From positions 1 through 64,000 of the forward strand of contig JAUQVX010000014.1 of the NCBI GenBank assembly GCA_039794565.1: DNA of 64,000 nucleotides. The letters are read 5' to 3'. Origin of the DNA: Gloeomargarita sp. SRBZ-1_bins_9 (GTDB lineage Bacteria; Cyanobacteriota; Cyanobacteriia; Gloeomargaritales; Gloeomargaritaceae). Numbering within the stretch: position 1 is the stretch's first letter; each line of letters starts with the position of its first letter. This document shows, in pieces, positions 26,894 to 36,702 of the stretch. Made by a program: the position numbers and the translations under genes. The notes under the pieces were generated by a model, which made no database searches, was not told the origin of the DNA, and was given only the letters and a program-made list of their open reading frames with translations.

Positions 26894-29062
26894 TTACCGA
26901 GCGCTGCCGCGTCCAAGGGGGGCATCGGCTTCCGACAAGGCCCGTTGCATGAGGAGCGTGTGGGAACCCCGTTCCGGTTCGCCCGGTGCTGGCCGGCGCT
27001 GGATATAGGTGCCATCCGGTTGTAAATCCCAGGCCTGCCGGTTGTCCTGCCACATGAGTTCCATGATCTCCTGCAACTCCCGTTTGAGACCGGCATCCAA
27101 CACCGGTGCCAGGGTTTCCACTCGCCGGTCGAGGTTCCGAGTGCGCCAATCCGCACTGCCGATGTACATCAACTCCTCGCCGCCGTGATGGAACCAAAAC
27201 ACCCGCGAGTGCTCCAAAAACCGTCCGATGATGCTCACCACCCGAATCCGCTCGCTTAGGCCCGGCACCCCCGGTCGCAAAGTACACATCCCCCGTACCA
27301 GCAAACGAATCTCCACCCCCGCCTGGGCTGCCCGATACAGCTCCAAAATGATGTCCGAATCGGCCAGGGCATTCATCTTGGCAAAAATAAACGCAGGGCC
27401 TCCCTGACGGGCTTGTTCCGCTTCGTAGCGAATCAGGCGCACCGTTTCCTCCCGCAGACTCACGGGGGCCACCAATAACCGCCGGTACCGCCGTTGCCGC
27501 GAGTAGCCCGTCAGGAAATTAAACAGTTCCGAGACATCGGCGGCCAGGTCTTCTCGGCAGGTAAACAGGCCCAGGTCCGTATAAATCCGCGCCGTTTTGG
27601 AGTTGTAGTTGCCGGTGCCCAGGTGCATGTAGCGGTGGATGTTATCCCCTTCCCGCCGCACTACCAAAGCTACCTTACAGTGGGTTTTCAGCCCAATCAG
27701 CCCATAGACCACGTGCACCCCCGCCCGCTCCAGCTGCTTGGCCCACTGGATGTTGTTTTCTTCGTCAAAACGGGCCTTGAGTTCCACCAGCACCGCCACC
27801 TGAATCCCGTTTTCTGCGGCGGTAATCAACGATTGGACGATGGGGGAATCCCCCGACGTGCGGTATAGGGTCATTTTGATACCCAGGACATCCGGGTCAT
27901 GGGCTGCCTGCTCGATGAACCGCTCCACCGTGCCGGCAAAGGAATGGTAGGGGTGATGCACCAGCACGTCCCCCTGCTGAATCAAATGAAACCAGTCAAT
28001 CCCGTCCAGGGTCTCACTGTAGGCTTTTTCCTCAAAGATGGCCGGCAGCACCGGGGTCCAATCCGGGTCCCGCAGGTCCGGGAAAGGCAGTGAGGCCAAC
28101 TCCAGCAAATCCCCCAGGTTAATCAGCGTATCAATCTCGTAAATCCAGGGGGGACCGATGCGCAGCCCCTGCCTTAAGATTTCCCGCACCGGCTCCGGCA
28201 TGGCCTTGGCGATTTCCAGGCGGGTGGCCTCCCGACCGTAGCGACGGCTGCGCACCTCCTTTTCGATTTCCGCCAACAAATCCCCCGCCTCGTCCTCCCG
28301 GATTTCCAGGTCCGCATCCCGCGTCACCCGAAAGGGATACCAGCCGATAATTTCCATGCCCGGAAACAGGGCAGCCAAATGATGGCCAATCACCTGCTCC
28401 AACGGCACCCCCAGCCAGCGCACCCCCGCCGGTCGCAACGGTTCCGGTAAGGTCACAAACCGCTTGAGGGCCTTGCCCCCCGCATTGGTAGCGGCTTTGG
28501 TGGGCACTTTCACCCGGGCAAAATGCTGCTGGCCCGTCTGGTGGTCCCGCAACAGCACCGCCAGGTTCAAACTCAGGTTAGACATGTAGGGAAACGGATG
28601 GCCGGGGTCCACCGCCAAAGGCGTCAGGATGGGAAACACCCGCCGCATGAAATCATGCTCCAGGTAAGCCTTTTGCTCCGGTGTCAAATCCGGGTAGTCG
28701 GCAATGACAATTCCGGCCTCCGCCAGGCGGGGACGAATGCTTTTGGCAAAGTACTCGTGCTGCTGGGCTACCACCGGAGCGAGATGCTCGCTGATTAAAT
28801 CCAATTGATCCTGGGGGGTGAGGCCATCCGGCGTCGGGGTGGTGACATGGGCTTCGATTTGGTCCCGCAGGGCGTCAATGCGCACCATGAAGTACTCGTC
28901 CAAGTTGGTGCTGAAAATGGCCAAGAACTTCACCTGCTCCAGCAAGGGGGTGCGTGGGTCAAACGCTTCGTGTAAAACCCGGTCGTTGAACCGCAACCAA
29001 CTCTTTTCGCGGTTGAGGAAATGGCTGGGATGACCTAACGGTAAGGCAGCCACGTCGTCCAT
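26894..29062 (-). CDS. ppk1: Polyphosphate kinase 1
   Basis: Enzyme of 722 residues that polymerises the gamma-phosphate of ATP into polyphosphate. The N-terminal domain begins with FLNREKSWLRFNDRVLHEA; the catalytic phospholipase-D-like halves contain the autophosphorylated His in GLKTHCKVALV and the second HSRVFWFHHGG motif. LGTGNYNSKTARIYTDLGLFTC is another signature. Normal length. The start is ATG 29062 rather than a TTG two codons earlier. An exopolyphosphatase gene lies at 42 kb, so synthesis and breakdown genes share the region but not an operon. Confidence 0.96.
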   Translation of the reverse strand: MDDVAALPLGHPSHFLNREKSWLRFNDRVLHEAFDPRTPLLEQVKFLAIFSTNLDEYFMVRIDALRDQIEAHVTTPTPDGLTPQDQLDLISEHLAPVVAQQHEYFAKSIRPRLAEAGIVIADYPDLTPEQKAYLEHDFMRRVFPILTPLAVDPGHPFPYMSNLSLNLAVLLRDHQTGQQHFARVKVPTKAATNAGGKALKRFVTLPEPLRPAGVRWLGVPLEQVIGHHLAALFPGMEIIGWYPFRVTRDADLEIREDEAGDLLAEIEKEVRSRRYGREATRLEIAKAMPEPVREILRQGLRIGPPWIYEIDTLINLGDLLELASLPFPDLRDPDWTPVLPAIFEEKAYSETLDGIDWFHLIQQGDVLVHHPYHSFAGTVERFIEQAAHDPDVLGIKMTLYRTSGDSPIVQSLITAAENGIQVAVLVELKARFDEENNIQWAKQLERAGVHVVYGLIGLKTHCKVALVVRREGDNIHRYMHLGTGNYNSKTARIYTDLGLFTCREDLAADVSELFNFLTGYSRQRRYRRLLVAPVSLREETVRLIRYEAEQARQGGPAFIFAKMNALADSDIILELYRAAQAGVEIRLLVRGMCTLRPGVPGLSERIRVVSIIGRFLEHSRVFWFHHGGEELMYIGSADWRTRNLDRRVETLAPVLDAGLKRELQEIMELMWQDNRQAWDLQPDGTYIQRRPAPGEPERGSHTLLMQRALSEADAPLGRGSAR

Positions 29063-29310
29063 AAACAACCTATGGCAGACGGCACCCCTAATGTACCAAG
29101 TTTAGCCGCTGGCTCCAACGACCGAAGGTGGGGTCTGGCTGCAACAGTTGTTAACGTATCCAGCCAGGGCTCCTTTTCCCTCGATAGCATAGAAATACAA
29201 ATCCTAGTGTGCAAAGTCCACCTGAAGGTGAGACCTGTGGGCGGTTTAATTATTAAGAAAAATGGAAATTTCTGAGGGGTCATGGCAGCAGTTGACCAGA
29301 GGGGGTTTTG
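29063..29310. promoter_or_regulatory. Divergent promoter region between ppk1 and the Mg-chelatase operon
   Basis: 248 bases without a credible gene. An 11-base palindrome, TTAAT-T-ATTAA at 29246-29256, sits in an AT-rich patch about 55 bases before chlI and is a candidate operator or promoter element. CACCTGAAGGTG near 29219-29230 is another short palindrome. No regulator can be named. Confidence 0.4.
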
Positions 29311-30399
29311 ATGGGTAACAGGCAAGCTCATCGCCATCCCTATCCCTTTACCGCCATCGTGGGGCAGGAGGAAATGAAACTGTGCCTGCTGCTCAACGTG
29401 GTGGACCCCCGCATTGGCGGTGTGATGATTATGGGCCATCGGGGTACGGGGAAAAGCACGGCGGTGCGGGCTTTGGCGGAGGTCTTGCCTAAAATTACGC
29501 GCCTAGCCGGTGACCCGTTTAACCGTCCCCCGAAAGAGGTGCCGGCAGCAGACCCCCTGCTGGCCATGGTGGGTATTCACGAGCGCCCCCGCAAAATCGA
29601 GCGCATTCCCGTGCCGGTGGTGGATTTGCCCCTAGGGGCCACCGAAGACCGGGTGTGCGGCACGATTGATATCGAGGCGGCCCTGACGCGGGGGGTCAAA
29701 CGGTTTCAACCGGGGTTGCTGGCCCAGGCTAACCGGGGGTTTCTTTACATTGACGAGGTCAACCTGCTGGAGGACCATCTGGTGGATTTGTTGCTGGATG
29801 TGGCCGCCAGTGGCTGGAATGTGGTCGAGCGAGAGGGCATTAGCGTCCGGCACCCGGCCCGGTTTGTCCTGGTCGGTTCGGGTAACCCGGAGGAAGGGGA
29901 GTTGCGCCCGCAGTTGCTGGACCGGTTTGGCCTGCACGCCCGCATTGTCACCATTACGGACCTGGAGCAGCGCCTAGAGATCGTGCGTCGCCGTCGGGCC
30001 TATGACGCCGACCCTGCCGGTTTTTGCGCCCAGTGGCGTCCTCAACAGCGGGCTTTACAACGGCGGATTCTGGCGGCGCGGAAACGGTTGCCCCAGGTGA
30101 CGTTACCCGAGAACGTCCTACAGTTTGCTGCGGAATTGTGTATGGTGCTGCGGGTGGACGGTCACCGGGGGGAGCTGACCCTGGCACGGGCTGCCTGCGC
30201 CCTGGCGGCTTTGGAGGCACGCTCCCAGGCCACCTTGGAGGATGTGTGCCGCGTGGCCGTACCCGCCCTACGCCATCGCCTGCGCCGCGACCCTTTGGAG
30301 ACCACCGACGCGGGAGACAAAGTAGCCCAAGCCATGGCCGACCTACTGGCTCGGCAGCAGCGTTCAGCCCCTAAGACCCCAGTCATGACCGTGACCTAA
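29311..30399 (+). CDS. chlI: Magnesium chelatase AAA+ subunit I (BchI-like)
   Basis: AAA+ ATPase of 362 residues that drives Mg2+ insertion into protoporphyrin IX with subunits D and H. Walker A is MGHRGTGKST, Walker B is LYIDEVNLLEDHLVDLLLDVA, and VDLPLGATEDRVCGTIDIE and LVGSGNPEEGELRPQLLDRFG are family hallmarks. Compared with the usual cyanobacterial ChlI it has GHRGTGKST in place of GDRGTGKST and a different segment after the P-loop (PFNRPPKEVPAADPLL), which looks closer to bacteriochlorophyll-type BchI. The ATG at 29311 is taken over a TTG one codon earlier. First gene of an I-D-H operon, with five bases to chlD. Confidence 0.9.
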   Translation: MGNRQAHRHPYPFTAIVGQEEMKLCLLLNVVDPRIGGVMIMGHRGTGKSTAVRALAEVLPKITRLAGDPFNRPPKEVPAADPLLAMVGIHERPRKIERIPVPVVDLPLGATEDRVCGTIDIEAALTRGVKRFQPGLLAQANRGFLYIDEVNLLEDHLVDLLLDVAASGWNVVEREGISVRHPARFVLVGSGNPEEGELRPQLLDRFGLHARIVTITDLEQRLEIVRRRRAYDADPAGFCAQWRPQQRALQRRILAARKRLPQVTLPENVLQFAAELCMVLRVDGHRGELTLARAACALAALEARSQATLEDVCRVAVPALRHRLRRDPLETTDAGDKVAQAMADLLARQQRSAPKTPVMTVT

Positions 30400-30404
30400 G
30401 CGCT

Positions 30405-32207
30405 ATGGCCGCCGGTGCCTGTCTGACCTTGCCTTTTACCCGTCTTGTCGGTTTGGAAACGGCGCAGCAGGCTCTGCTGTTGCTGGCGGTCCATCCGGCC
30501 TTAGCGGGGGCTGCGATTGCGGCACCACCCGGAAGCGGCAAGTCTGCTCTGGTGCGGGCCTTTGCCGAACTACTTCCCGAGGGAACGCCTTTTGTGGAAT
30601 TGCCCCTCAACATCACCGAGGACCGGCTGGTGGGGGGATTGGACCTGGAGGCGACGTTGATCCAAGGCGTGCCGGTGCTGGAGCCGGGGGTATTGGCTCG
30701 CGCCCATGGGGGGGTGTTGTACGTTGACCAGGCCAATCGCCTGGAACCCCTGATGACCGCCACCTTGGCCGAGGTACTCAGCAGCGGTGTGGTGCGGGTC
30801 GAGCGGGAGGGGATCAGTACGGTCCAGCCAGCGCATTTTGTGCTCATTGCCACCTATGACCCCCAAGAGGGCGACTTACCGGCGACGTTCCTGGACCGGC
30901 TAGGGTTGTTGGTGCCCCTGGTGCCCCGGGGAGATGCCCCCACGCGGGCGGAGGTGGTGCGCCGGCATTGGTTCCCCCAGACCGATATCGAGACCGTCTC
31001 TCTGCTGCGGGGCCTAATCCAAGCGGCGCGAGAACGCCTGCCCCGGGTGCACATCACCGATGAGCAAATCACGGCTTTGGCGCAAACGGCCTTGGCTTTA
31101 GGGGTCGAGGGGAATCGGGTGGATATTTTTGCCGTGGCTGCTGCTGTGGCTAGTGCCGCTTTAGCAGGTCGGGAGACCGTAGAGGAGGAGGACCTGCGCC
31201 TAGCTGCGCAATTGGTCCTGGTGCCCCGCGCCACCCAAGTTCCCCAGCCAGAGACGGCCCCCCCCCCACCAACGGCTCCTTCCCCCAGCACTCCTACAGA
31301 CACCGGTGCCGATGAAGTGCCAGCGACAGGGGAACCGTCTCTGCAGGAGTTGCTGCTCACGGCAGCGGCAACGGCTTTGCCACCCGACCTGTTGGATTTA
31401 CCCTTTGCCCTGCGTCGCCGGAGCCGCCGGGGCAGTCGCGGACAGACCCTCAAGGCTCGCCGGGGTCGTTATATTCGGGCGGTGGTGGACGATCCCCGCA
31501 CCGGTCGGATTGCCCTGGTGCCGACTCTGTTGGCGGCTGCACCTTGGCAACGGTGGCGTCAACGGCCAGGGGAGCAGCGGTTGCAGGTGCGCTATGACGA
31601 CCTGCGGGTGAAGCGCTTCCGGGATAAGGCCGGCACGCTGTATATCTTGGCCGTGGATGCCAGCGGTTCGATGGCCATCAACCGCATGCGGGAGGCCAAG
31701 GGGGCTGCCCTGTGCCTGCTGCAGGATGCCTACGTCCATCGGGACCAAGTCGCTCTCATCGCCTTTCGAGGACAACAGGCCCAAGTCTTGCTGCCGCCCT
31801 CCCAAAGCGTGGAGCGCGCCCGGCGGGAGTTAGACGTGTTGCCAACGGGGGGTGGGACGCCTTTGGCTGCCGCTTTGTTGACGGCTTGGCAAATGGCCCA
31901 ACAGGCCCGCCAACGGGGGATGGCCAATGTGACCCTGGTGTTGATGACCGATGGCCGGGCCAACGTGGGGCTGACGGAGGCGGCCACCCGCGACCGCCAG
32001 CGCCTGCAGGCAGAAATCCAACAACTGGCCAGGCAACTTCAGGCCGATGGTGTCCAAGCCCTGGTGCTGGATACCCAAGTAAACTACCTATCCCGGAGTG
32101 AAGCGGCACAATTGGCCCAGTGGCTGGGGGGACGGTATGTATATTTGCCCAATGCCCGCGCCGAGCAGATTGCCCAGACCTTGACAGCCAGTCGAGCATC
32201 ATCCTGA
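30405..32207 (+). CDS. chlD: Magnesium chelatase subunit D (BchD-like)
   Basis: Protein of 600 residues. The N-terminal AAA+ domain (about 1-270) has Walker A APPGSGKSA but a Walker B of LYVDQANRL, where the catalytic Glu is Gln, so it is probably unable to hydrolyse ATP, as expected of the D subunit. A Pro/Thr linker (about 280-305) leads to a basic region (RRRSRRGSRG) and a C-terminal von Willebrand A domain with the MIDAS motif DASGSM near residue 417. It forms the double-ring assembly with subunit I. It is shorter than the typical cyanobacterial ChlD (about 670). chlH starts 14 bases after its stop. Confidence 0.9.
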   Translation: MAAGACLTLPFTRLVGLETAQQALLLLAVHPALAGAAIAAPPGSGKSALVRAFAELLPEGTPFVELPLNITEDRLVGGLDLEATLIQGVPVLEPGVLARAHGGVLYVDQANRLEPLMTATLAEVLSSGVVRVEREGISTVQPAHFVLIATYDPQEGDLPATFLDRLGLLVPLVPRGDAPTRAEVVRRHWFPQTDIETVSLLRGLIQAARERLPRVHITDEQITALAQTALALGVEGNRVDIFAVAAAVASAALAGRETVEEEDLRLAAQLVLVPRATQVPQPETAPPPPTAPSPSTPTDTGADEVPATGEPSLQELLLTAAATALPPDLLDLPFALRRRSRRGSRGQTLKARRGRYIRAVVDDPRTGRIALVPTLLAAAPWQRWRQRPGEQRLQVRYDDLRVKRFRDKAGTLYILAVDASGSMAINRMREAKGAALCLLQDAYVHRDQVALIAFRGQQAQVLLPPSQSVERARRELDVLPTGGGTPLAAALLTAWQMAQQARQRGMANVTLVLMTDGRANVGLTEAATRDRQRLQAEIQQLARQLQADGVQALVLDTQVNYLSRSEAAQLAQWLGGRYVYLPNARAEQIAQTLTASRASS

Positions 32208-32221
32208 CGGAGGGAACTGCC

Positions 32222-35200
32222 ATGTCCAAACCCCATGTGGTCGCCATTGTCGGTCTTGAGCACTTCAACCAAGCGGTTTGGGAGCAGGTGAAAACCGAGC
32301 TGGCGCCGGTAGCCCACTTCCAGCAATGGACCGAATGGGAACTGGAGCGTCGGGACCCCCAAGTGGCCCAGGCCATTCACCAGGCCGACTGCCTGTTTAT
32401 CTCCATGATTAACTTCAAAGACCAGGCGGACTGGTTGCGGGAGCAGGTGGCTCAGTCCCGCGCTCGGGTGGTCTTGGCTTTTGAGTCCATGCCAGAGGTG
32501 ATGGCTCTCAACCGGCTGGGGGACTGTACCGTTGCTGGGCGCAAGGGGGGCCTGCCAGAGCCAGTCAAGCAAGTCGTTCGCCTATTGGTGCGGGGCCGGG
32601 ACGAAGACACCCTCTATGGCTACACCAAACTTCTGAAGCTTATGCCCACCCTGTTGCGTTTCCTGCCGGCCAAGTTGCGGGACTTCAAAAACTGGATGCA
32701 GGTCAACCTCTACTGGAACCAGCCCCTGCCGGTAAATATTGTCAATATGTTCCGCTTCCTGCTGCGGGAGTACTTCCAGGTGCCGGTCGAGGTGCAACCG
32801 GTGGTGGAGGTGCCCATGATGGGCCTTTACCATCCCGACGCCCCCCACTTTTTCCCAGACCCCAAGCGCTATCGCCAGTGGCAAAGGCAACGCCCCCGCC
32901 CGGAGACCCCTTACCGCGTGGCCCTATTGGCATTCCGCAAACACGTGCTGCAAGAGCGGGGTTACATTGACGCCTTGATCCGGGCTATGGAAGCGGCTGG
33001 TCTGGAGGTGCTGCCCATTTTCGTGGCTGGTGTGGAGGGACATGTGGTGGTGCGGGATTGGCTGGTCCAAGAGTCGGTGGATGTGCTGGTGAGCACCATT
33101 GGCTTTGCCCTGGTGGGCGGGCCGGCAGGTTCCACCAGTCCCGGTGTCCATCGCGATGCGGCCATTGGCATCCTGGAGCGGCTGGACGTGCCCTATATTG
33201 TTGCCCAGCCCCTGTATGTGCAAGACAGCCACTCGTGGCACAGCCAGGGTGTCGGACCCATGCAAGCTGCCGCCCTGTATGCCCTGCCGGAAATGGACGG
33301 GGCCATCAACCCGGTGGTGATTGGTACTCTGGAGCAGGGACGCTTTGCGGTGGTGCCAGACCGGGTCCAACGGCTCGTGACACGAGTGAAAAACTGGGCC
33401 CGCTTGCGCCATACGCCCAACCGGGACAAAAAAGTGGCCCTGGTGGTGTACGACTATCCGCCGGGACTGGGGAAGAAGGCCACCGCCGCTTTGCTGGACG
33501 TGCCCCGCTCCCTGCTGAACATCCTGAAGCGGCTCCAGGCAGAAGGCTATACGGTGGGACCCATCCCCGCAACCCCCGAGGCCCTTCTCGAGCAACTGGA
33601 GGCGGCGACCACCCTGCAAGCCGGCGGTTTACGGGTTACAGCGGAGGAGTTCCGCGCCTGGACCACCCCCTGGGAGCGGCAGCGGGTAGAAGAGCGCTGG
33701 GGACCCTGGCCAGGGGACATAGCACCGGCGGGGCGGGATGCCGTATTCATTGGCGGGCTGCGCTTGGGCAATATCTACATCGGCGTACAACCGCGTTTAG
33801 GGGTAACCGGCGACCCCATGCGTCTGCTATTTGACAAGGAAAACACGCCCCACCACCAGTACCTGGCCTTTTATCGCTGGCTCACCCACGGCTTTGGCGC
33901 CCATGCGCTGGTGCATGTGGGGATGCACGGTTCCGCCGAGTGGATGCCCGGTTTGCCCCTGGGTCTGACTCAACACTGCTGGCCAGATGCCCTGCTGGGG
34001 GACCTGCCCCAGTTTTACCTCTACCCCATGAACAACCCCAGCGAGGCCAACATCGCCAAGCGGCGGGGCTATGCGGTGATGATTTCCCATGCCGTGCCGC
34101 CTTTGACCCGCGCGGGTCTGTACCGGGAATTGGCAGCCCTCAAGGACATGCTCCAGGACTATCGGGAGCGCCAGCTCGAACACTACGGCCACGGGGACAG
34201 CACTTTGGCAGAGGCCATCTTGCAAAAAGTGGCCCTGGCCAACCTGGACGCGGATTGCCCGCACCTGCAGGGGGAATCCTTTGACGACTACGTGGCGCGC
34301 CTGTACACCTACATCCGCGACCTGGAGCAGCGGCTGATCACGACTTCACTCCACGTGTTTGGGGAAGCTCCCTCCCCCGAATCCCAGCTGATTACCATCA
34401 CCGAGGCCCTAAAGGCGCGCAGCGGTGGTCAAGGTTTGGCTGACCTGTTGTTACCGGCGATTGCGCCCCAGACCCCCAGCTATAGTGCCTTGGCTGCCTT
34501 AGCCCGCCAGGGGGACCCCACCGCGTGGCAGCAGCGGGAACGAGTAGACGACCTGTGCCGCGCTTTTGTCCAGCGCACGGTCTTGGGTCAAGAAAGCCCT
34601 GCCACTGCTGTACGCCATCTCCTGCCCTACGGTTCACCGGAAATGAACCTGGCGGCATTACAGGAAGTGGTCCAGGCCGGACGACAGATGGCGCAGCTTT
34701 TGCGCGATAACCACAGCGAGTTAGACGCCCTGGTGCGGGGGTTAAACGGGCGTTATATCCCCCCGGCTCCCGGTGGGGACCTTATTCGGGATGGGCTAGG
34801 GGTGTTGCCGACGGGACGGAACATCCACGCCATTGACCCCTGGCGCATCCCCAGCGAGCTGGCCTACCGGCGGGGTCAACAAATTGCCGACGCCCTACTG
34901 GCCAAACACCGGGCGGAGAACAACGGTCAATATCCCGAAACCATTGCCCTGGTGCTGTGGGGGCTAGACACCATCAAAACCAAGGGGGAAGCGGTTGCCG
35001 TAGCCCTGCATCTTATCGGTGCGCGGCCCCACCACGACAGTCAAGGCAAAATCAGCCATTACCAGCTCATCCCCTTGGCGGAACTGGGCCGTCCCCGCAT
35101 TGATGTTCTGCTGCAACTGAGTCCCATCTTTCGGGATACGTTTGCCATGCTGATGGACCACCTGGACCGGCTGGTGCAAACGGCTGCCCGAGCCGACGAA

Positions 35201-35998
35201 CCCCCGGAGATGAACTTCATCAAAAAACATGTGGCGGCTGCTATGGCGGAAGGGTTGACCTTTGAGCAGGCCACTGCCCGATTATTCACCCAGCCCCCCG
35301 GCCAGTACGGCACCTACGTGGACGACCTGGTGGAGGACGCTGCCTGGCAAACCGAGGACGACCTGGCCCAGACCTTTGTGCGCCGCAATGCCTATGCCTA
35401 CGGAGGTGGTCGTTACGGCCAACCGGTTCCCCAAACCCTGGAGCGACTGCTGCGCACCGTCAGCCGTGTGGCCCACACCGTTGACTCCCTAGAATTCGGG
35501 GTTACCGACATTGACCATTACTTTGCTTCCTCAGGGGCGTTGCAACTGGCGGCGCGCAAACACCGGGGCAGTGACGTGAAACTAAACTACATCGAAACCT
35601 ACACTGCCGACACGCGCGTGGAGGACCTGGAGCAAGTGCTGCGCCGGGAATACCGCACCAAACTGCTCAACCCCCGCTGGTACGAGGGCATGTTGCAACA
35701 TGGCCACAGCGGTGCGGCAGAAATCAGCAACCGCTTTACCTATCTACTGGGGTGGGATGCCGTCAGTGGGGCTGTGGACGACTGGACCTATACCGCTGCC
35801 GCCCGCACCTACGTCTTGGACCCGGCCATGCGGGAGCGCCTAGCCCAGCTCAATTCCCAGGCCTTGCGCAATATGGTTGGGCGGTTACTGGAGGCCCATG
35901 GTCGGGGGCTATGGCCGGTAGATGAGGCCACCCTTACCCAACTGCGGGACCTCTACGCCGACTTGGAGGACCGCCTAGAGGGGGTAACCGCCGCCTAG
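32222..35998 (+). CDS. chlH: Magnesium chelatase porphyrin-binding subunit H (BchH-like)
   Basis: Catalytic subunit of 1258 residues that binds protoporphyrin IX and Mg2+. The CobN/Mg-chelatase core is clear: HVGMHGSAEWMPGLPLGLTQ, FYLYPMNNPSEANIAKRRG and LEFGVTDIDHYFASSGALQ. It is shorter than common cyanobacterial ChlH (about 1330), and its N-terminus (VVAIVGLEHFNQAVW, WTEWELERRDP, FISMINFKDQADWL) resembles BchH of anoxygenic phototrophs rather than the cyanobacterial form, as judged from memory and not by alignment. The start is ATG 32222 after GGAGGGA. The I-D-H gene order in one operon is unusual for cyanobacteria, where the three are usually scattered. Overlaps convergent ribE by 4 bases. 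Confidence 0.9.
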   Translation: MSKPHVVAIVGLEHFNQAVWEQVKTELAPVAHFQQWTEWELERRDPQVAQAIHQADCLFISMINFKDQADWLREQVAQSRARVVLAFESMPEVMALNRLGDCTVAGRKGGLPEPVKQVVRLLVRGRDEDTLYGYTKLLKLMPTLLRFLPAKLRDFKNWMQVNLYWNQPLPVNIVNMFRFLLREYFQVPVEVQPVVEVPMMGLYHPDAPHFFPDPKRYRQWQRQRPRPETPYRVALLAFRKHVLQERGYIDALIRAMEAAGLEVLPIFVAGVEGHVVVRDWLVQESVDVLVSTIGFALVGGPAGSTSPGVHRDAAIGILERLDVPYIVAQPLYVQDSHSWHSQGVGPMQAAALYALPEMDGAINPVVIGTLEQGRFAVVPDRVQRLVTRVKNWARLRHTPNRDKKVALVVYDYPPGLGKKATAALLDVPRSLLNILKRLQAEGYTVGPIPATPEALLEQLEAATTLQAGGLRVTAEEFRAWTTPWERQRVEERWGPWPGDIAPAGRDAVFIGGLRLGNIYIGVQPRLGVTGDPMRLLFDKENTPHHQYLAFYRWLTHGFGAHALVHVGMHGSAEWMPGLPLGLTQHCWPDALLGDLPQFYLYPMNNPSEANIAKRRGYAVMISHAVPPLTRAGLYRELAALKDMLQDYRERQLEHYGHGDSTLAEAILQKVALANLDADCPHLQGESFDDYVARLYTYIRDLEQRLITTSLHVFGEAPSPESQLITITEALKARSGGQGLADLLLPAIAPQTPSYSALAALARQGDPTAWQQRERVDDLCRAFVQRTVLGQESPATAVRHLLPYGSPEMNLAALQEVVQAGRQMAQLLRDNHSELDALVRGLNGRYIPPAPGGDLIRDGLGVLPTGRNIHAIDPWRIPSELAYRRGQQIADALLAKHRAENNGQYPETIALVLWGLDTIKTKGEAVAVALHLIGARPHHDSQGKISHYQLIPLAELGRPRIDVLLQLSPIFRDTFAMLMDHLDRLVQTAARADEPPEMNFIKKHVAAAMAEGLTFEQATARLFTQPPGQYGTYVDDLVEDAAWQTEDDLAQTFVRRNAYAYGGGRYGQPVPQTLERLLRTVSRVAHTVDSLEFGVTDIDHYFASSGALQLAARKHRGSDVKLNYIETYTADTRVEDLEQVLRREYRTKLLNPRWYEGMLQHGHSGAAEISNRFTYLLGWDAVSGAVDDWTYTAAARTYVLDPAMRERLAQLNSQALRNMVGRLLEAHGRGLWPVDEATLTQLRDLYADLEDRLEGVTAA

Positions 35999-36621
35999 AC
36001 AAACCCGTGCTGTGCCAAAAACTCAGCCGTGAGCGGGGCTGGGACCGACCAGGGCTGCAAAAACCGTTCCACATATTTGCCCAGTAGGTCCGCCTCCAGG
36101 TTCACCGGGTCGCCGGGGCGTAGGTATTGCAAATTAGTGTGCTGATAGGTCAGGGGAATGACGGCCACGCGAAAGGTGGTCCCCTGTAGGTTGGCAATCG
36201 TCAGGCTCACCCCATTGACCGCAATGCTGCCTTTGGGCACCAGGTAGCGGGCCACCTCGGGCGGAGCGGTAAAGGCCATTTCCCAAAACTCGCTGCCTAC
36301 GGCCTGCTTATCTTGTAGGTAGCCCACCCCATCCACATGGCCGGTGACAAAGTGCCCCCCCAGTTTTTGGCCCACCCGCAGGGCTGCTTCTACATTCACC
36401 CACTCCCGTTGACCCAAGCAGCTGCGCCGCAGCGTTTCGGGGGAGGTAGCCGCTGTAAACCCCTGGGGGTCATAGGCCGTGACCGTCAGGCACACCCCGT
36501 CTACCGCCATGCTGTCTCCCACCGCCAGGTCGGGAAAACACGCCATATTGGTGGTAATTTCCAGGCAATGCCCACTGCAGCGGCGCACCCGGCCCAAAGC
36601 CTGAACCAAACCGGTGAACAT
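35995..36621 (-). CDS. ribE: Riboflavin synthase alpha subunit
   Basis: Enzyme of 208 residues that converts two 6,7-dimethyl-8-ribityllumazine molecules into riboflavin. It has the internal duplication of two lumazine-binding domains: MFTGLVQALGRV with DGVCLTV in the first half, and GHFVTGHVDGVG with GSIAVNGVSLTI in the second. The start and length are typical. The gene stands alone here, without other rib genes. An FMN riboswitch was looked for upstream and not seen. Confidence 0.95.
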   Translation of the reverse strand: MFTGLVQALGRVRRCSGHCLEITTNMACFPDLAVGDSMAVDGVCLTVTAYDPQGFTAATSPETLRRSCLGQREWVNVEAALRVGQKLGGHFVTGHVDGVGYLQDKQAVGSEFWEMAFTAPPEVARYLVPKGSIAVNGVSLTIANLQGTTFRVAVIPLTYQHTNLQYLRPGDPVNLEADLLGKYVERFLQPWSVPAPLTAEFLAQHGFV

Positions 36622-36702
36622 GGGGTGTCCCTTTGCGCCCCTTTCGCCTTAGTATAGTAGTAGATAGCGTTGACCTTCACCCCGAGACGGCGGAATCCAA
36701 GC

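Noticed and set aside
36622-36702. FMN riboswitch or shared promoter element near ribE
   Set aside because: The gap is only about 80 bases and lacks the conserved FMN aptamer core.
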